Source: Elysia marginata
Lineage: Eukaryota > Mollusca > Gastropoda > Plakobranchidae
Direction: 5' to 3'
Assembly (NCBI GenBank): GCA_019649035.1
Contig: BMAT01007964.1
Coordinates: 181,915-245,914 of the forward strand
DNA: 64,000 bases
The position numbers and the translations under genes are program-made. The notes under the pieces are model-generated. The model did not search any database. It was not told the DNA's origin and was given only the letters and a program-made list of their open reading frames with translations. Shown one piece after another: positions 1 through 9,555 of the stretch (position 1 is its first letter; every line of letters starts with the position of its first letter).

Positions 1-1
1 A

Positions 2-1429
2 AAAATTCGAAAATTGAGAATAGATGAGGGCTCTTCATATGAAAGATGAGAAATTACTCTTTCTAGAAAACAAAATTTAACTTCAAAAACAAAATATCTT
101 AACAAAATAAAAAAATTGGAATTAAGTAAAAATGAGCAAATAGGTAAATTTAAGAAAAGGCTGGATATAACACCTCCAACTAATGAAATTCAATCTTTTA
201 AAGATAAATGAGAAAATTTAAAAACAAAATACTTATTTGGTTATGAAATAAGAAGTATTTTTAACAAATTATCATCAAACATTAGAAGATACTCCATGTT
301 TTATGTGCTTTTGGTAATTCTTGTGTTTTTTGCTATCACAACAAAGGGTACTTCACTAGGTTCATCCAATTTTGTAGATAACATTATAATGAATAATACA
401 TATATTTATATTATTGGTTTAGGTATGTTACTTGTGATTCTTGGTGGTTATATTGATCTTTCTGTTGGTACAATGATGGGCTTTCTTGGAGCAGTATCAG
501 TAATAATATTTAATATGACCGAAAGTATCTTGGCAACTTTAATATTAACAATTATGTTTGGTGTAGGTATTGGTTTTATCAATGGAATTTTAATTGGATA
601 TTTTAAAATGCCTGCTTTTATTGTTACATTAGCTGGTATGTTACTATTTTCAGGATTAACTCTTATTGTTACAAAATCAATGACCATTAGTCCGTTTTCT
701 GATATATCTGGAGATTCTAAATATACAACATTTGTTACAGGAAATATGCCTGATATAAAAATTGGTAATTTCTTTTTATTTTCATTTTTAATAGTTTTTA
801 TATTAGGTTTTATTGCAATCAATCTTATGGTTTGAGGAAGAATTAAAAAAGCTAAATATGGATTAATATCAGATTCAAAAATAAGTTTTTGGACAAAAAT
901 CATATTTGTTTTTGCAATGTTTACAATTGTTGCCTATTTGTCTGGCACATCTACATTTGGCCTAAGATATTATTTGCTTTATATTATGATTCTTGTTGCA
1001 CTATTTGTATTTATTACCCAAAATACATCATTTGGTCGAAAGGTATATGCAATTGGCGGAAACAAAGCTGCAGCTGAACTTTCAGGTATTAGTGTTGGTA
1101 GAACAACAACATATATTTTTATGATTATTGGAGCTATGGTCGGATTTGCTTCAATTATATTTACCGGTGTTATGACAACAGCTTCTCCTCAGGTTGCATC
1201 TGCTGGTTATGAATTAGATGTTATTTCTTCAGTATTTGTTGGTGGAGCATCTATGTCAGGAGGTGTTGGAACAGTTGCTGGTACATTCATTGGTGGACTT
1301 GTTTTAGCATCAATTAGAAATGGTTTTGATCTAATGTCTATAAGTGCACCTATGCAAAGTGTTATTAAAGCAATTGTTTTAATTGGTGCTGTTGGCTATG
1401 ATATTTATTCAAATAGAAGAATAGGTTAA
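2..1429 (+). CDS. Sugar ABC transporter permease (XylH/RbsC type), 5' end outside window
   Basis: Inner-membrane subunit of a pentose/hexose ABC importer of the BPD_transp_2 (RbsC/XylH/MglC) family. The frame is open from the window edge when TGA is read as Trp (near 56, 209 and 834), so the true start lies upstream. About 95 hydrophilic residues precede the first membrane segment at 'MFYVLLVILVFF'. Many hydrophobic segments follow, with the family-typical 'GYIDLSVGTMMGFLGA' and, near the C-terminus, 'GGASMSGGVGTVAGTFIGG'. The ATPase and binding protein should lie upstream, outside the window. A ROK kinase gene follows after about 110 bases, which suggests a sugar uptake and phosphorylation cluster. 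The exact sugar cannot be told from sequence. Confidence 0.88.
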
Positions 1430-1537
1430 TTATTAATCTTCTTAAGTTTTTTTTGAGGAGATTTTTTAATTTATTTGGCATTTTTTGTGTGATAAAATAT
1501 TTTTACAATATTCATTTACTTTATAAGGAGATATTTA

Positions 1538-2410
1538 ATGTCAAAAATACTAACAATTGATATAGGTGGAACAAATACTAGAGTTGCTCTGTTTAAATAC
1601 ATGAAATTAAAATGGGTAGATAAATTTGCCACTGATATTAATTCATTTTCTAATCAAACTAAACAAATTAAAGAAATTATCAAAAAAAGAAATGAATCGT
1701 TTGATTGTGTTGGTATTGCAGCTCCAGGTCCTGCTAATTATCATAGGGGTGTATTTTTTGATCTTCCTAATATGCCTAAATGGAAAAGCATTAAATTTTT
1801 AGAAATTCTAAAAAAAGAATTAGAAACAGAAAAAATAATAGCAGATAATGATGCAAATTTAATGGCATTAGCACACCATTATTATTTCAAAAATGAAGGT
1901 GGGGTCACTCAATTTTATACTATTTCTACTGGTCTTGGTTCTGGATTAATTATTAATGACAAAATTTATAATGGCTATAATGGGCAAGCTCAAGAAATAG
2001 CTAAATTACCTACAGCTTTTTCAAATAAAAAAGGTAAGGGTTTATCAGAAGGGGCTGTAGAGTTATTTTCATCTGGTTCAGGGCTTGAACTTAGAGCATC
2101 TATGCCTGCTAAGGAAGTGTTTGAAAAATATGAAACTGATGAAACTTGCAAAAAAATAATAGATGAAGGTATTGAGTCACTGGCAAATTTATTTGCCATT
2201 TCAATTGCAACAATTAATCCAAACTTAATTGTTTATGATGGCTCAGTAGCTAGATTTAATCCATGATATGTAGAAAAAGCAATCAAGATAGCCAAGACTA
2301 GAGTATTTGATGCACAACTTCATGATCTTAAATTCCGAGATGGAAAATTAGATGATAATAGTTGTCTTTATGGTTGTGCCCACAATGCTTATAATAAGTT
2401 TTTAAAATAA
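1538..2410 (+). CDS. ROK-family sugar kinase (glucokinase-like) lacking the zinc motif
   Basis: Predicted cytoplasmic ATP-dependent hexose kinase of 290 residues. The N-terminal phosphate-binding loop 'DIGGTNTRVALF' and the catalytic-Asp segment 'ADNDANLMALAHH' are the ROK signatures. The usual ROK zinc site (a His in 'GEIGH' and three Cys in 'CxCGxxGC') is absent: the matching stretches read 'GQAQEIAKLP' and 'KKGKGLSEGAVELFSSG', with no Cys. A strong AAGGAG at about 1526-1531 sets the ATG at 1538. One TGA is read as Trp near 2264. The gene follows a sugar ABC permease, so it probably phosphorylates the imported sugar. Substrate could be glucose, N-acetylmannosamine or another hexose. Confidence 0.82.
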
Positions 2411-2411
2411 G

Positions 2412-2417
2412 TATAAT
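2412..2417 (+). promoter_or_regulatory. -10 box of prmC
   Basis: TATAAT lies seven bases before the prmC ATG and no Shine-Dalgarno sequence is present, so the mRNA would be leaderless or nearly so. Confidence 0.6.
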
Positions 2418-2424
2418 TTTTACT

Positions 2425-3105
2425 ATGAATAAAGAAGAATTATTATTAGAAAAAAGAAGGCATGGCCTTTCTGAAATAATAAATGAGTATGAATTAGAAA
2501 TGCTTAAAAATGGAGTGCCTATTCAAAAAATAATGGGTTTTATAAATTTTGATAATCTGAGAATAGGAGTTGATCATAATGTATTAATTCCAAGGTATGA
2601 AACTCAAGAGGTAGTTAATGCAGCTCTAAAATTTATTAATAAAAATTCTAAGGTTTTAGACCTATGCACTGGATCTGGATATATTGGTTTAACCATTAAA
2701 CAAAAATCAGGTGCGGAAGTGACTATGACTGATATAGATTCTGAATCCATTAAACAAGCTAAGATTAATGCAATAGTTAATAAACTAAATGTAAAAATTA
2801 TTCAATCAGATATGTTTGAAAACATAAATGAAAAATTTGACATTATAGTTTGTAATCCTCCGTATATTCCACAAAATAAAAAATTGCCTAAATCTGTCAT
2901 AGATTTTGATCCTTCAATTGCTTTGTTTGGTGGAAAAGATGGAAATGATTTTTATAAAATTATTATTAAAGAATATCAAAAATATTTAAAACCTAGCGGA
3001 AAATTAATTTTAGAAATATCAGATGACAATGTTAGCTTTATTAAAGAACATGGTTTTAAAATTTTAAAAGATATAAATAAAAAATATAGAATTGCTATTA
3101 AATAA
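2425..3105 (+). CDS. prmC: Peptide chain release factor N5-glutamine methyltransferase
   Basis: Class I SAM-dependent methyltransferase (HemK/PrmC family, 226 residues) that methylates the glutamine of the GGQ motif in release factors. The SAM-binding region 'VLDLCTGSGYIGLTI' and the glutamine-binding 'NPPYIP' motif (near residue 150) are both intact. 'LIPRYETQEVV' just before the SAM fold is also typical of the family. It is shorter than the enteric protein (about 277 residues), mainly at the N-terminal helical domain, which fits a reduced genome. It starts 14 bases after the ROK kinase stop but has its own TATAAT. Confidence 0.9.
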   Translation: MNKEELLLEKRRHGLSEIINEYELEMLKNGVPIQKIMGFINFDNLRIGVDHNVLIPRYETQEVVNAALKFINKNSKVLDLCTGSGYIGLTIKQKSGAEVTMTDIDSESIKQAKINAIVNKLNVKIIQSDMFENINEKFDIIVCNPPYIPQNKKLPKSVIDFDPSIALFGGKDGNDFYKIIIKEYQKYLKPSGKLILEISDDNVSFIKEHGFKILKDINKKYRIAIK

Positions 3106-3130
3106 TAACTTAGGTTTTTATATCTAAGGA

Positions 3131-3136
3131 TATAAT
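3131..3136 (+). promoter_or_regulatory. -10 box of gapN
   Basis: TATAAT sits 16 bases before the chosen ATG, leaving a short leader with the GAGGTGA ribosome-binding site at 3144-3150. Confidence 0.55.
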
Positions 3137-3152
3137 TAAAAATGAGGTGAGT

Positions 3153-4523
3153 ATGGAAAATTTTAAAGGATATATCAATGGAGAATTTGTATCAACTGAA
3201 TCACAAGTTGAAATAATAAATCCAAGTGATAATTCAGTAGCAGGAACTGTAGCTGCAATGAATAGCCAGCACATTAAAGAAGCTTTTGATGTGGCTAAAA
3301 ATACTTTTCAAGAATATAAAAATACTTCTGAAGATGATAGGATCAAATGACTAAAAGAGCTATGCTTTTTGTTAGATGAAAACAAAGAAGAATTAGCAAA
3401 CATTATGCATTTGGAAATTGCTAAAGAAATTAAAGATGCAGTTGTTGAAATCGAAAGAACAATTATTTATATTGAAGAAACAATTAATGCTTGGAATGAT
3501 GTTAAATACTCAAAAATTAATATAGGTAATAAAACAGCTAATATTCATAGAGTACCCCTTGGAGTAATCTTGGCAGTTTCTCCATTTAACTATCCAATTA
3601 ATTTAGCTTTTTCTAAAATAGCTCCAGCACTTTTAGCAGGGAATACAGTAGTTTTCAAACCGGCCACTAACGGATCTTTATCAGGTGCATATTTAACCAA
3701 ATTAATTGCCAAAACTAATTTACCAAAAGGTGCTTTTAATCTTGTAACAGGAAGAGGAAGAGATATTGGTGATACTCTAACATCAAATAAAAACATCAGC
3801 ATGATTTCATTTACTGGATCTGTTGCTGTTGGTAAAAATATAGCCAAGTCTCAGCATATGATTCCAATTGTATTAGAACTTGGTGGAAATGATGCTGGTT
3901 ATATTAGACATGATGCAGATTTAGATTTAGCAGCTAAGGAAGTAACTAAAGGAGCCTTTTCATATTCTGGGCAAAGATGTACAGCCATCAAAAGAGTTAT
4001 TGTTCATAAAGATATTAAAGATGAATTTATTAATAAATTAGTTGCAAATGTTAAAAATTTAAAAACAAATCCTTTAGTTACCAAGCAAGCAGCTGATTAT
4101 GTCGAGGAATTAATTAATGATTCTAAAAATAGAGGTGATAAATTTATTTTAGAAGGAAAAAGAAATATTAATGAATTACCATTTCATATTGTGGAAACAA
4201 CCACAGAATCAAGAGCATGAAAAGAAGAGCCTTTTGGACCTCTATTACCAATTGTAGTTGTGGAAAATGAAGATAATATTAAAGAAATTTTTAATAATAC
4301 TAATTTTGGATTACAAAATTCTATATTCACTCAAGATATTGAATGAGCTAAAAAAATAGCTCTTAATTTAGAATCAGGATCAGTTAATATAAATAGATCT
4401 TCTTCTAGAGGCCCTGATATCTTTCCATTCTTAGGTGTTAAAGATTCAGGATTTGGAACTCAGGGAATTAAGGATGCATTAATATCAATGACTAGAGTTT
4501 TAAATATAGTTGAAAATGATTAG
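3153..4523 (+). CDS. gapN: NADP-dependent non-phosphorylating glyceraldehyde-3-phosphate dehydrogenase
   Basis: Aldehyde dehydrogenase family protein of 456 residues. It would oxidise glyceraldehyde 3-phosphate directly to 3-phosphoglycerate with reduction of NADP+, a usual NADPH source in mycoplasmas that lack the pentose phosphate oxidative branch. Seen: 'SPFNYPINLAFSKIAPAL', the nucleotide-binding 'FTGSVAVGKNIA', the general-base Glu in 'LELGGND' and the catalytic Cys in 'SYSGQRCTAIKRV', the last being close to known GapN proteins. The ATG at 3153 is preferred over the GTG at 3147 because GAGGTGA lies just before it. Several TGA codons are read as Trp. It ends inside a terminator stem. Another aldehyde dehydrogenase activity cannot be fully excluded. 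Confidence 0.86.
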
Positions 4524-4545
4524 GTTTTAAATACCTAATCATTTT
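4513..4545. terminator. Bidirectional terminator between gapN and the FecCD operon
   Basis: A perfect 13-bp stem (4513-4525 with 4533-4545) with a 7-base loop and T-rich flanks on both strands. It lies between convergent genes, and the gapN stop TAG at 4521 is within the stem. Confidence 0.85.
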
Positions 4546-4553
4546 ATTAAATA

Positions 4554-5285
4554 TTAAATTTCGAAAGTAAGTTGTTTTTTATTTTTAACTTTAACTTTAA
4601 ATACATTTGACAAACTAGCATTAGTTATTCTATTTGATGGACCTTCATATGATATTTTGCCTTTATCAATTATTATTAAGTTTTCAGCATATTTAATAGC
4701 CATATTTATATCATGAGTTATTAAGATTATTGTTTTATTTTTTAATTTAGCTAAATTTTCTAATAATTCTAAATTGTATTTAATATCTAAATTGTTATTA
4801 GGTTCATCTAAAATTATATATTTTGTTTCTTGAATAAGTGTTGCAGTAAAAAGCACTCTTTGCTTTTGTCCGCCAGAAAGATTTAAAAATCTTTTATTAA
4901 TTAAGTGTTCCAAAGTAAACTGTCTAACCCATTTCCTTATTATTTTTTTATCATTTTTAGATATCATAGACAAACCATTTGAATGAGGATGTCTAGCAAA
5001 TTCAAATAAATCATTAACAATTAAATTTTCATCAAAATCAATATGCTGAGGCATATATGCAATCAATTTACCTCTCTCTTTTTGCTTTAGAGATTTTAAA
5101 TCTTGTTTTTCTATTTCTATTTTTCCCTTATAAGGAATTAATTGCATTATAGATTTAACAAGAGATGACTTTCCACATCCATTTTTACCCAAAATAATAT
5201 TAAATTTATTTTCTTTAAAATTTAATGAAAGATCATTAAAAATTTCTAAGTCTTTATATTTTATTTTCAAATTTTTAATTTTCAT
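4554..5285 (-). CDS. ABC transporter ATP-binding protein (FecE/BtuD-like)
   Basis: ATPase of a metal-chelate, haem or cobalamin type importer, 243 residues. Visible elements are Walker A 'GKNGCGKSS' near residue 33, the Q-loop region 'AYMPQHIDF', the signature 'LSGGQKQRV', Walker B 'YIILDEPNNNLD' and the switch His in 'ILITHD'. The start is supported by AAGGAGGT just upstream on the minus strand. It overlaps the preceding permease by 11 bases, which implies translational coupling. It is the last gene of the operon and ends next to the shared terminator. Family resemblance is to FepC/FecE ATPases; the ligand is not identifiable. Confidence 0.88.
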   Translation of the reverse strand: MKIKNLKIKYKDLEIFNDLSLNFKENKFNIILGKNGCGKSSLVKSIMQLIPYKGKIEIEKQDLKSLKQKERGKLIAYMPQHIDFDENLIVNDLFEFARHPHSNGLSMISKNDKKIIRKWVRQFTLEHLINKRFLNLSGGQKQRVLFTATLIQETKYIILDEPNNNLDIKYNLELLENLAKLKNKTIILITHDINMAIKYAENLIIIDKGKISYEGPSNRITNASLSNVFKVKVKNKKQLTFEI

Positions 5286-6264
5286 ATGACCTCCTTAAAA
5301 TTTTTGTTAATGTTGCAAATATAAATAAAGACACCCCTATAATAGCAATTATTGAACTAAAAGGAATCTTTTTTAGCAAATCTAAATAACTTTCAAAAAT
5401 AAAATATGTTAATAAGCTAATTAGCAAGGCAACAAAAATAGAGCCAAATATATTATTAATTGAAGTGAATTTAAATAATTTTGAAGATATATACACCGAA
5501 GTTAAACCTAAAAACGATAAAGCACCTGCAATAATCGAAGCAAATCCTAGCATTATAGACATTAATACAAAACTCATTATTCTTACTCTTAATATATTAA
5601 TGCCTATTGCCTTAGCATATTCACTGTTATAAAATATAATAGTATTTTTTTTGTGTAAAAATGTTAAATATAAAATTAAAGATATTCCAAAAACAGACAT
5701 GCATATCAAAAATTTCAATTTACTAATTTGCTTTATTGAAGAAAGAATAAATGTTGATATATATTCCTGATTAGATATTGTATTTTTTTTCATTAGAGTA
5801 ATGGCTATTATGGTTAGCAGACTATTAGTAACAAGAAGAAAAATAATTAGCTCTCTCTTTCCTAAATTTTTGTAATGAATCAAAAGAATTAATATTGTTC
5901 CAATAATTGTTAATACTATTCCAACTGCTATTGGCAAATAAAAATTTATAATTGTATTATTTCCAATTCTATCAAACCATTGGCCAACAAATATACTCAT
6001 AAAAATAACAACAACAAAGGATGCTATTGGCCCCATTCCCATAAAGGAAGCATCAATTAATCTATTGCTTAATGCTATTTGAGCAATATATGTTGAAAAT
6101 CCTATTAGTGCTGATGAAGCAATAAGTGTATAAAGATATTTGATATTTATATCAGTATATATTTTCTTAAAATTAAACTCACCATTATATGTCACAATAA
6201 AAAAACCTAAAACACTAATTGTTATTATCAAAAATACATTAATAAAAAGTTTTTTTATTTTCAT
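5275..6264 (-). CDS. FecCD-family ABC transporter permease (second subunit)
   Basis: Polytopic permease of 329 residues with about nine hydrophobic segments. Features of the FecCD/BtuC family include 'YNSEYAKAIGINILRVRIMSF' in shortened form ('AKAIGINILRVR') followed by 'GALSFLGLTSVYISSKLF', matching the coupling-helix region. It would pair with the neighbouring permease as a heterodimer in the membrane. It overlaps the upstream permease by 10 bases and the ATPase by 11, so the operon is tightly coupled. No Trp codons are needed to keep this frame open. Confidence 0.83.
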   Translation of the reverse strand: MKIKKLFINVFLIITISVLGFFIVTYNGEFNFKKIYTDINIKYLYTLIASSALIGFSTYIAQIALSNRLIDASFMGMGPIASFVVVIFMSIFVGQWFDRIGNNTIINFYLPIAVGIVLTIIGTILILLIHYKNLGKRELIIFLLVTNSLLTIIAITLMKKNTISNQEYISTFILSSIKQISKLKFLICMSVFGISLILYLTFLHKKNTIIFYNSEYAKAIGINILRVRIMSFVLMSIMLGFASIIAGALSFLGLTSVYISSKLFKFTSINNIFGSIFVALLISLLTYFIFESYLDLLKKIPFSSIIAIIGVSLFIFATLTKILRRSYEN

Positions 6265-7187
6265 CCTTTCACCAACTTTCCAATTATTAATATTGAACTT
6301 ACTATTGTTGGAATTAATGCCATACTAAAGTAACTTTTAAATCTAATTAATACATCGCCAAAAACCATAAATGATATTGTTAATAATATTGAAAACATTA
6401 GGTTAAAATGATACTTATCCTTTATTACATATCTTACAAGTAAAGGTCCAGCTAAAGATATAAATGTAATAGTTCCGACTAACATAACAGAACATGCTGC
6501 TAGAATAACTGCAGAAAAAATACCTATTGTGATAATTAATTTAGTATTAACCCCAAAAGCTTTTCCAACTATTTCTCCATTTTCAATAATTTTAATTTGT
6601 TTAGATATAAGAAAAATTACCAAAGCTGCTGCAACTATTATTGAACCCAGAACATAAACTTGTATTCATTTTATATTTGGTCTTTGAGATTTGAAAATAG
6701 TTAAAACATATCTATTAATATTTAAGTATGAGACTAAAACTTCGTTTAAAGATACTATTAATGTAGAAAATAAAATACCAATAATTATTAAATTTACACT
6801 TGCTTTTTTAATTCTCCCCACATAAAAAATAATCATAGTACTAAAAGCAAGAATAATAGCCAAAGAAAAAATAAAAGATTTAAAATATGTAAAACCAAGT
6901 ATTGCTGAAACTATTAATAAAAATGATATTAGGGGAGTAATACCAATAGTATCAGGAGTTGCCAAATCATTTTTTGTTATTGATTGAATTACATAGCCCG
7001 CAATCCCCATACCTATTCCAGACAATACCAAAGCTATTGTTGCTATTAAATTTTGCTTACCAACACTCGATTTAAAAATTTCATTTCATGGCAAAAAATT
7101 ATTAAAAAATATTAATGATAAAAATATTGCCAATAATGTTATTAAAATCAAAGATATTGCTCATATTTTTGTTTTAATATTATTCAT
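6255..7187 (-). CDS. FecCD-family ABC transporter permease (first subunit)
   Basis: Polytopic permease of 310 residues, read continuously from the ATG at 7187 to TAA at 6255 with four TGA codons as Trp, including one two codons before the stop. Family features: 'LSGIGMGIAGYVIQSITKNDLATPDTIGI' region near residue 60 (compare 'GAGLAxAGxxxQxxxRNPLAxPxxLG' of BtuC/FecC) and 'GKAFGVNTKLI' before 'VGTITFISLAGPLLVRYV'. It has its own TATAAT nine bases upstream, separate from the promoter of the lipoprotein gene. It overlaps the next permease by 10 bases. Confidence 0.82.
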
Positions 7188-7196
7188 AACTAAAAA

Positions 7197-7202
7197 ATTA
7201 TA
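7197..7202 (-). promoter_or_regulatory. -10 box for the permease-ATPase genes
   Basis: On the minus strand TATAAT lies nine bases before the permease ATG and downstream of the lipoprotein terminator. This suggests the permease-ATPase genes have their own promoter. Confidence 0.45.
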
Positions 7203-7242
7203 TCATTATTTCAATTTTTGTAATTTTGTGATTTTGTTATAA

Positions 7243-7270
7243 AAATGACAGAATAATTTCACTGTCATTT
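7243..7270 (-). terminator. Hairpin between lipoprotein and permease genes
   Basis: A 9-bp stem (7243-7251 with 7262-7270, 'AAATGACAG'/'CTGTCATTT') followed on the minus strand by a T run. It lies between the binding-protein gene and the permeases, so it could limit read-through and leave binding protein in excess over permease. Confidence 0.65.
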
Positions 7271-7276
7271 AAAATT

Positions 7277-8548
7277 TTATTTTAGGTCAGATAACTTAGA
7301 TAAATTGGCATTTGCATCCAATATTTCATTTGTTGCATCTGCAGACTGCAATCCTGTTATCGCAGTTGTTCATTCTACATTTGTCGTCATGGTTTTAAGA
7401 GCTTCTTGCTGGCCTACAATCCCATATAAACCTCTGTAAAAAATGCTGTAATCAGCCAAAATAATATTTTTTGCAGCATCATCAGGTGTTTTTAGTAATT
7501 TAGCAACATTTGATGATGTCTTTTCAATAAATCCTTTAGTTGTAGCATTATTTGGATTTCCTCATGCCGCATCATTTGTTAAGTAAACAACATAATCAGC
7601 TTTTCCGGTATATTCCTCAACTACCTTTGTTGCAACATTTGCTGTATCAGTGTTTCTAGTGTTAATAGCTCAAGGATCAAAATAACCTCCATCTTTTGTT
7701 GATTTTGGTCATGAAGCATCACTTGGTGTTGGGAATTTCATACCTAAACCATTGTGATCTGCATTTGCATAAAATAAATTATAGGCTGATGGTGTTCAGA
7801 TAGCAATATTATCAGCACTACTTTGATCTTCTACCTTTTGATTAGGTCTAACAAATAGAATAGTTTTGTTATTTAGTTTTGCAGTATTTTTATTTCTAAA
7901 ATCCTTAACATATTCACTAAATTTAGTTGCATTTTCATCGGCCTTTGCAGTATATTTTGTTCCATATAATTTATCTAGGCTTTTAGCAAAAACTTTGTAA
8001 TTTTTTACTACGTCATACATTCTTGGTTGAGTGTAATTATCACCTAATTTAATTGTTCCAGGATAAGAACCAATTCCACTTTCATTTCCCAAGTCGTCAT
8101 AAATTACTCCATCAAATGCTTGCTTTATAGCTTCATCTGCAGCATGTAAAGATTGGTAAGTCAATAAAACACCTTTTTTGTCTCCTAAATCACTAAGCAT
8201 TGTTGAAGGATTAAAACTTGTTTTATTCCCTCAATCATATATTTTAGTATCAATCTTTTGCACATCATCTAATTTAGTTCCTAGTTTATCTTTAAGATAT
8301 TTTGGCAGAGCATCCATATAGACACCTTGATCAGATCTTGTTACATAATAATCTGGTTTTAAACCAAAGGTTGATAAAAAATCAATAGGTTCAAATGATT
8401 GAGCTACAACTTTTCTACCTTTTATTTGGCCGTTTTTATATACAGTTACTGATTTATCCTCTTTTTCTCCACAAGATATTGCAATTGCTGCAGGGACACA
8501 TGCAGTTGTAATTGTACTTGTTGCTAATAATAAATTTTTAAATTTCAT
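7277..8548 (-). CDS. Substrate-binding lipoprotein of FecB/BtuF-like ABC importer
   Basis: Surface lipoprotein of 423 residues. A short basic N-terminus, a hydrophobic stretch and the lipobox 'AISC' give Cys26 as the lipid-modified residue. The rest is soluble, with a repeated alpha/beta pattern suited to a two-lobed binding protein ('GVLLTYQSLHAADEAI', 'YVVYLTNDAAWGN'). Position directly ahead of two FecCD permeases and an ATPase supports a role as the ligand-binding component. Several TGA codons are read as Trp. The ligand (iron, haem or another chelate) cannot be deduced. A ribosome-binding site AGAAAGGA precedes the ATG. Confidence 0.8.
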
Positions 8549-8564
8549 TTTTTCCTTTCTAAAA

Positions 8565-8570
8565 ATTATA
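8565..8570 (-). promoter_or_regulatory. -10 box of the lipoprotein gene at 7277-8548
   Basis: Minus-strand TATAAT, 16 bases before the ATG, so this mRNA has a short leader with AGAAAGGA. Confidence 0.6.
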
Positions 8571-8573
8571 TAC

Positions 8574-8596
8574 TATATTACATTTTTTGTAATATA
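8574..8596. promoter_or_regulatory. Inverted repeat over the -35 region (operator candidate)
   Basis: A 9-bp perfect inverted repeat (8574-8582 and 8588-8596, 'TATATTACA'/'TGTAATATA') with a 5-base spacer. It begins four bases upstream of the minus-strand -10 box and covers the -35 region, where a repressor of a metal or haem regulon would bind. The regulator is not in the window or not recognised. Confidence 0.5.
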
Positions 8597-8601
8597 ATGT
8601 G

Positions 8602-8634
8602 ATTGATTAGATTATTACCAATGATTTAATCAAT
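8602..8634. repeat. Long imperfect hairpin in the 8549-8841 intergenic region
   Basis: About 15 bp of stem with a 3-base loop 'ACC' (8602-8616 with 8620-8634, including wobble pairs). It lies 50-90 bases upstream of the lipoprotein start on the minus strand. It could be an upstream regulatory site or an old terminator. Confidence 0.4.
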
Positions 8635-8758
8635 TTATTAAACAATAAATTTAAAATTTTTACATTTATCTTACTTCCAATTAAAAATAAATATTTAATT
8701 TAAATTAAGGACAATATAAAATATGTCATTTAAAAAATATTTATACTGATCAAAATAT

Positions 8759-8785
8759 AAGCAAGTCATAGAACTTGCTTTTTTA
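8759..8785 (+). terminator. Orphan plus-strand terminator ahead of pyrH
   Basis: Stem 'AAGCAAGT'/'ACTTGCTT' (8759-8766 with 8773-8780) with a 6-base loop, followed by six T. No recognised plus-strand gene lies immediately upstream, so it may end an unannotated small transcript. Confidence 0.55.
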
Positions 8786-8809
8786 ATACCTTATTATTTT
8801 TACGTTTGG

Positions 8810-8815
8810 TATAAT
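8810..8815 (+). promoter_or_regulatory. -10 box of pyrH-frr
   Basis: TATAAT 26 bases before the pyrH ATG, leaving a leader of about 20 bases that contains the GAAGG ribosome-binding site. Confidence 0.6.
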
Positions 8816-8841
8816 TGAAAAGATAAAAAAGAAGGTATTAA

Positions 8842-9555
8842 ATGTCAAAAAGAGTATTAATTAAGCTTTCTGGAGAAGGCTTATCAAATAAAGAAAAAAA
8901 TTTATCTATAGATCCACAAATGGTTAGGGGTCTTGTAAAACAAATAAAAGAAATTATTTCTCAAGGTACACAAGTGGCAATTGTAATTGGTGGAGGCAAC
9001 TTTTGAAGAGGTGCTGCGGCTGAAAAAAACGGAATTCCAAGAGCAAGAGCAGATTATATTGGAATGCTTGCAACAATAATGAATGGATTAGCTCTTCAAT
9101 CTGGTTTTGAATTAGAAGGTGTAGATGCCGAAATTCAATCAGCTGTTAAAATTGATGAAAAAGTTGCTAGAAATTATGTGACTGAAAAAGCAATTTCATT
9201 TTTAGAAAAAGGTAAAGTAGTTATTTTTGCCGGTGGAACAGGAAGGCCTTATTTTACAACAGACACAACAGCAACACTAGTTGCTTCAGAAATAAAAGCT
9301 CAGCAAATATTAATGGGAAAAAATGGAGTTGATGGTGTTTATGATAAAGATCCAAAAATTAATTTGGATGCAAAAAAATTTAATACAATCACTTATGATG
9401 AATTACTTTCTAAAGGTCTTGCAGTTATGGATAGCACTGCAGCTTCAATGGCTCGTGATAATGCCATTGAATTAATAGTATTTGATATAACTAAAGAAAA
9501 TGCTTTAATTAAAGCAGTAAATAATGATATTGAGATGACAAGGGTGACAAAATAA
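8842..9555 (+). CDS. pyrH: UMP kinase
   Basis: Amino-acid-kinase family UMP kinase (237 residues) that phosphorylates UMP to UDP. Motifs: 'VLIKLSGEGL' at the N-terminus, the glycine-rich 'IVIGGGNFWRG' (its Trp is a TGA), 'IFAGGTGRPYFTTDTTA' and the C-terminal 'VMDSTAASMARDN'. GAAGG lies nine bases before the ATG. The stop overlaps the frr start in TAATG, the usual pyrH-frr coupling. Confidence 0.95.

Noticed and set aside
3142-3213. ATG at 3142, five bases after TATAAT, as a leaderless start before gapN
   Set aside because: It opens a short frame out of register with gapN and without family features; the ATG at 3153 with GAGGTGA is the better start.
8723-8860. 45-codon open frame overlapping the start of pyrH
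   Set aside because: It runs through a terminator hairpin and into pyrH. With TGA as a sense codon a frame of this length is expected by chance in AT-rich DNA.
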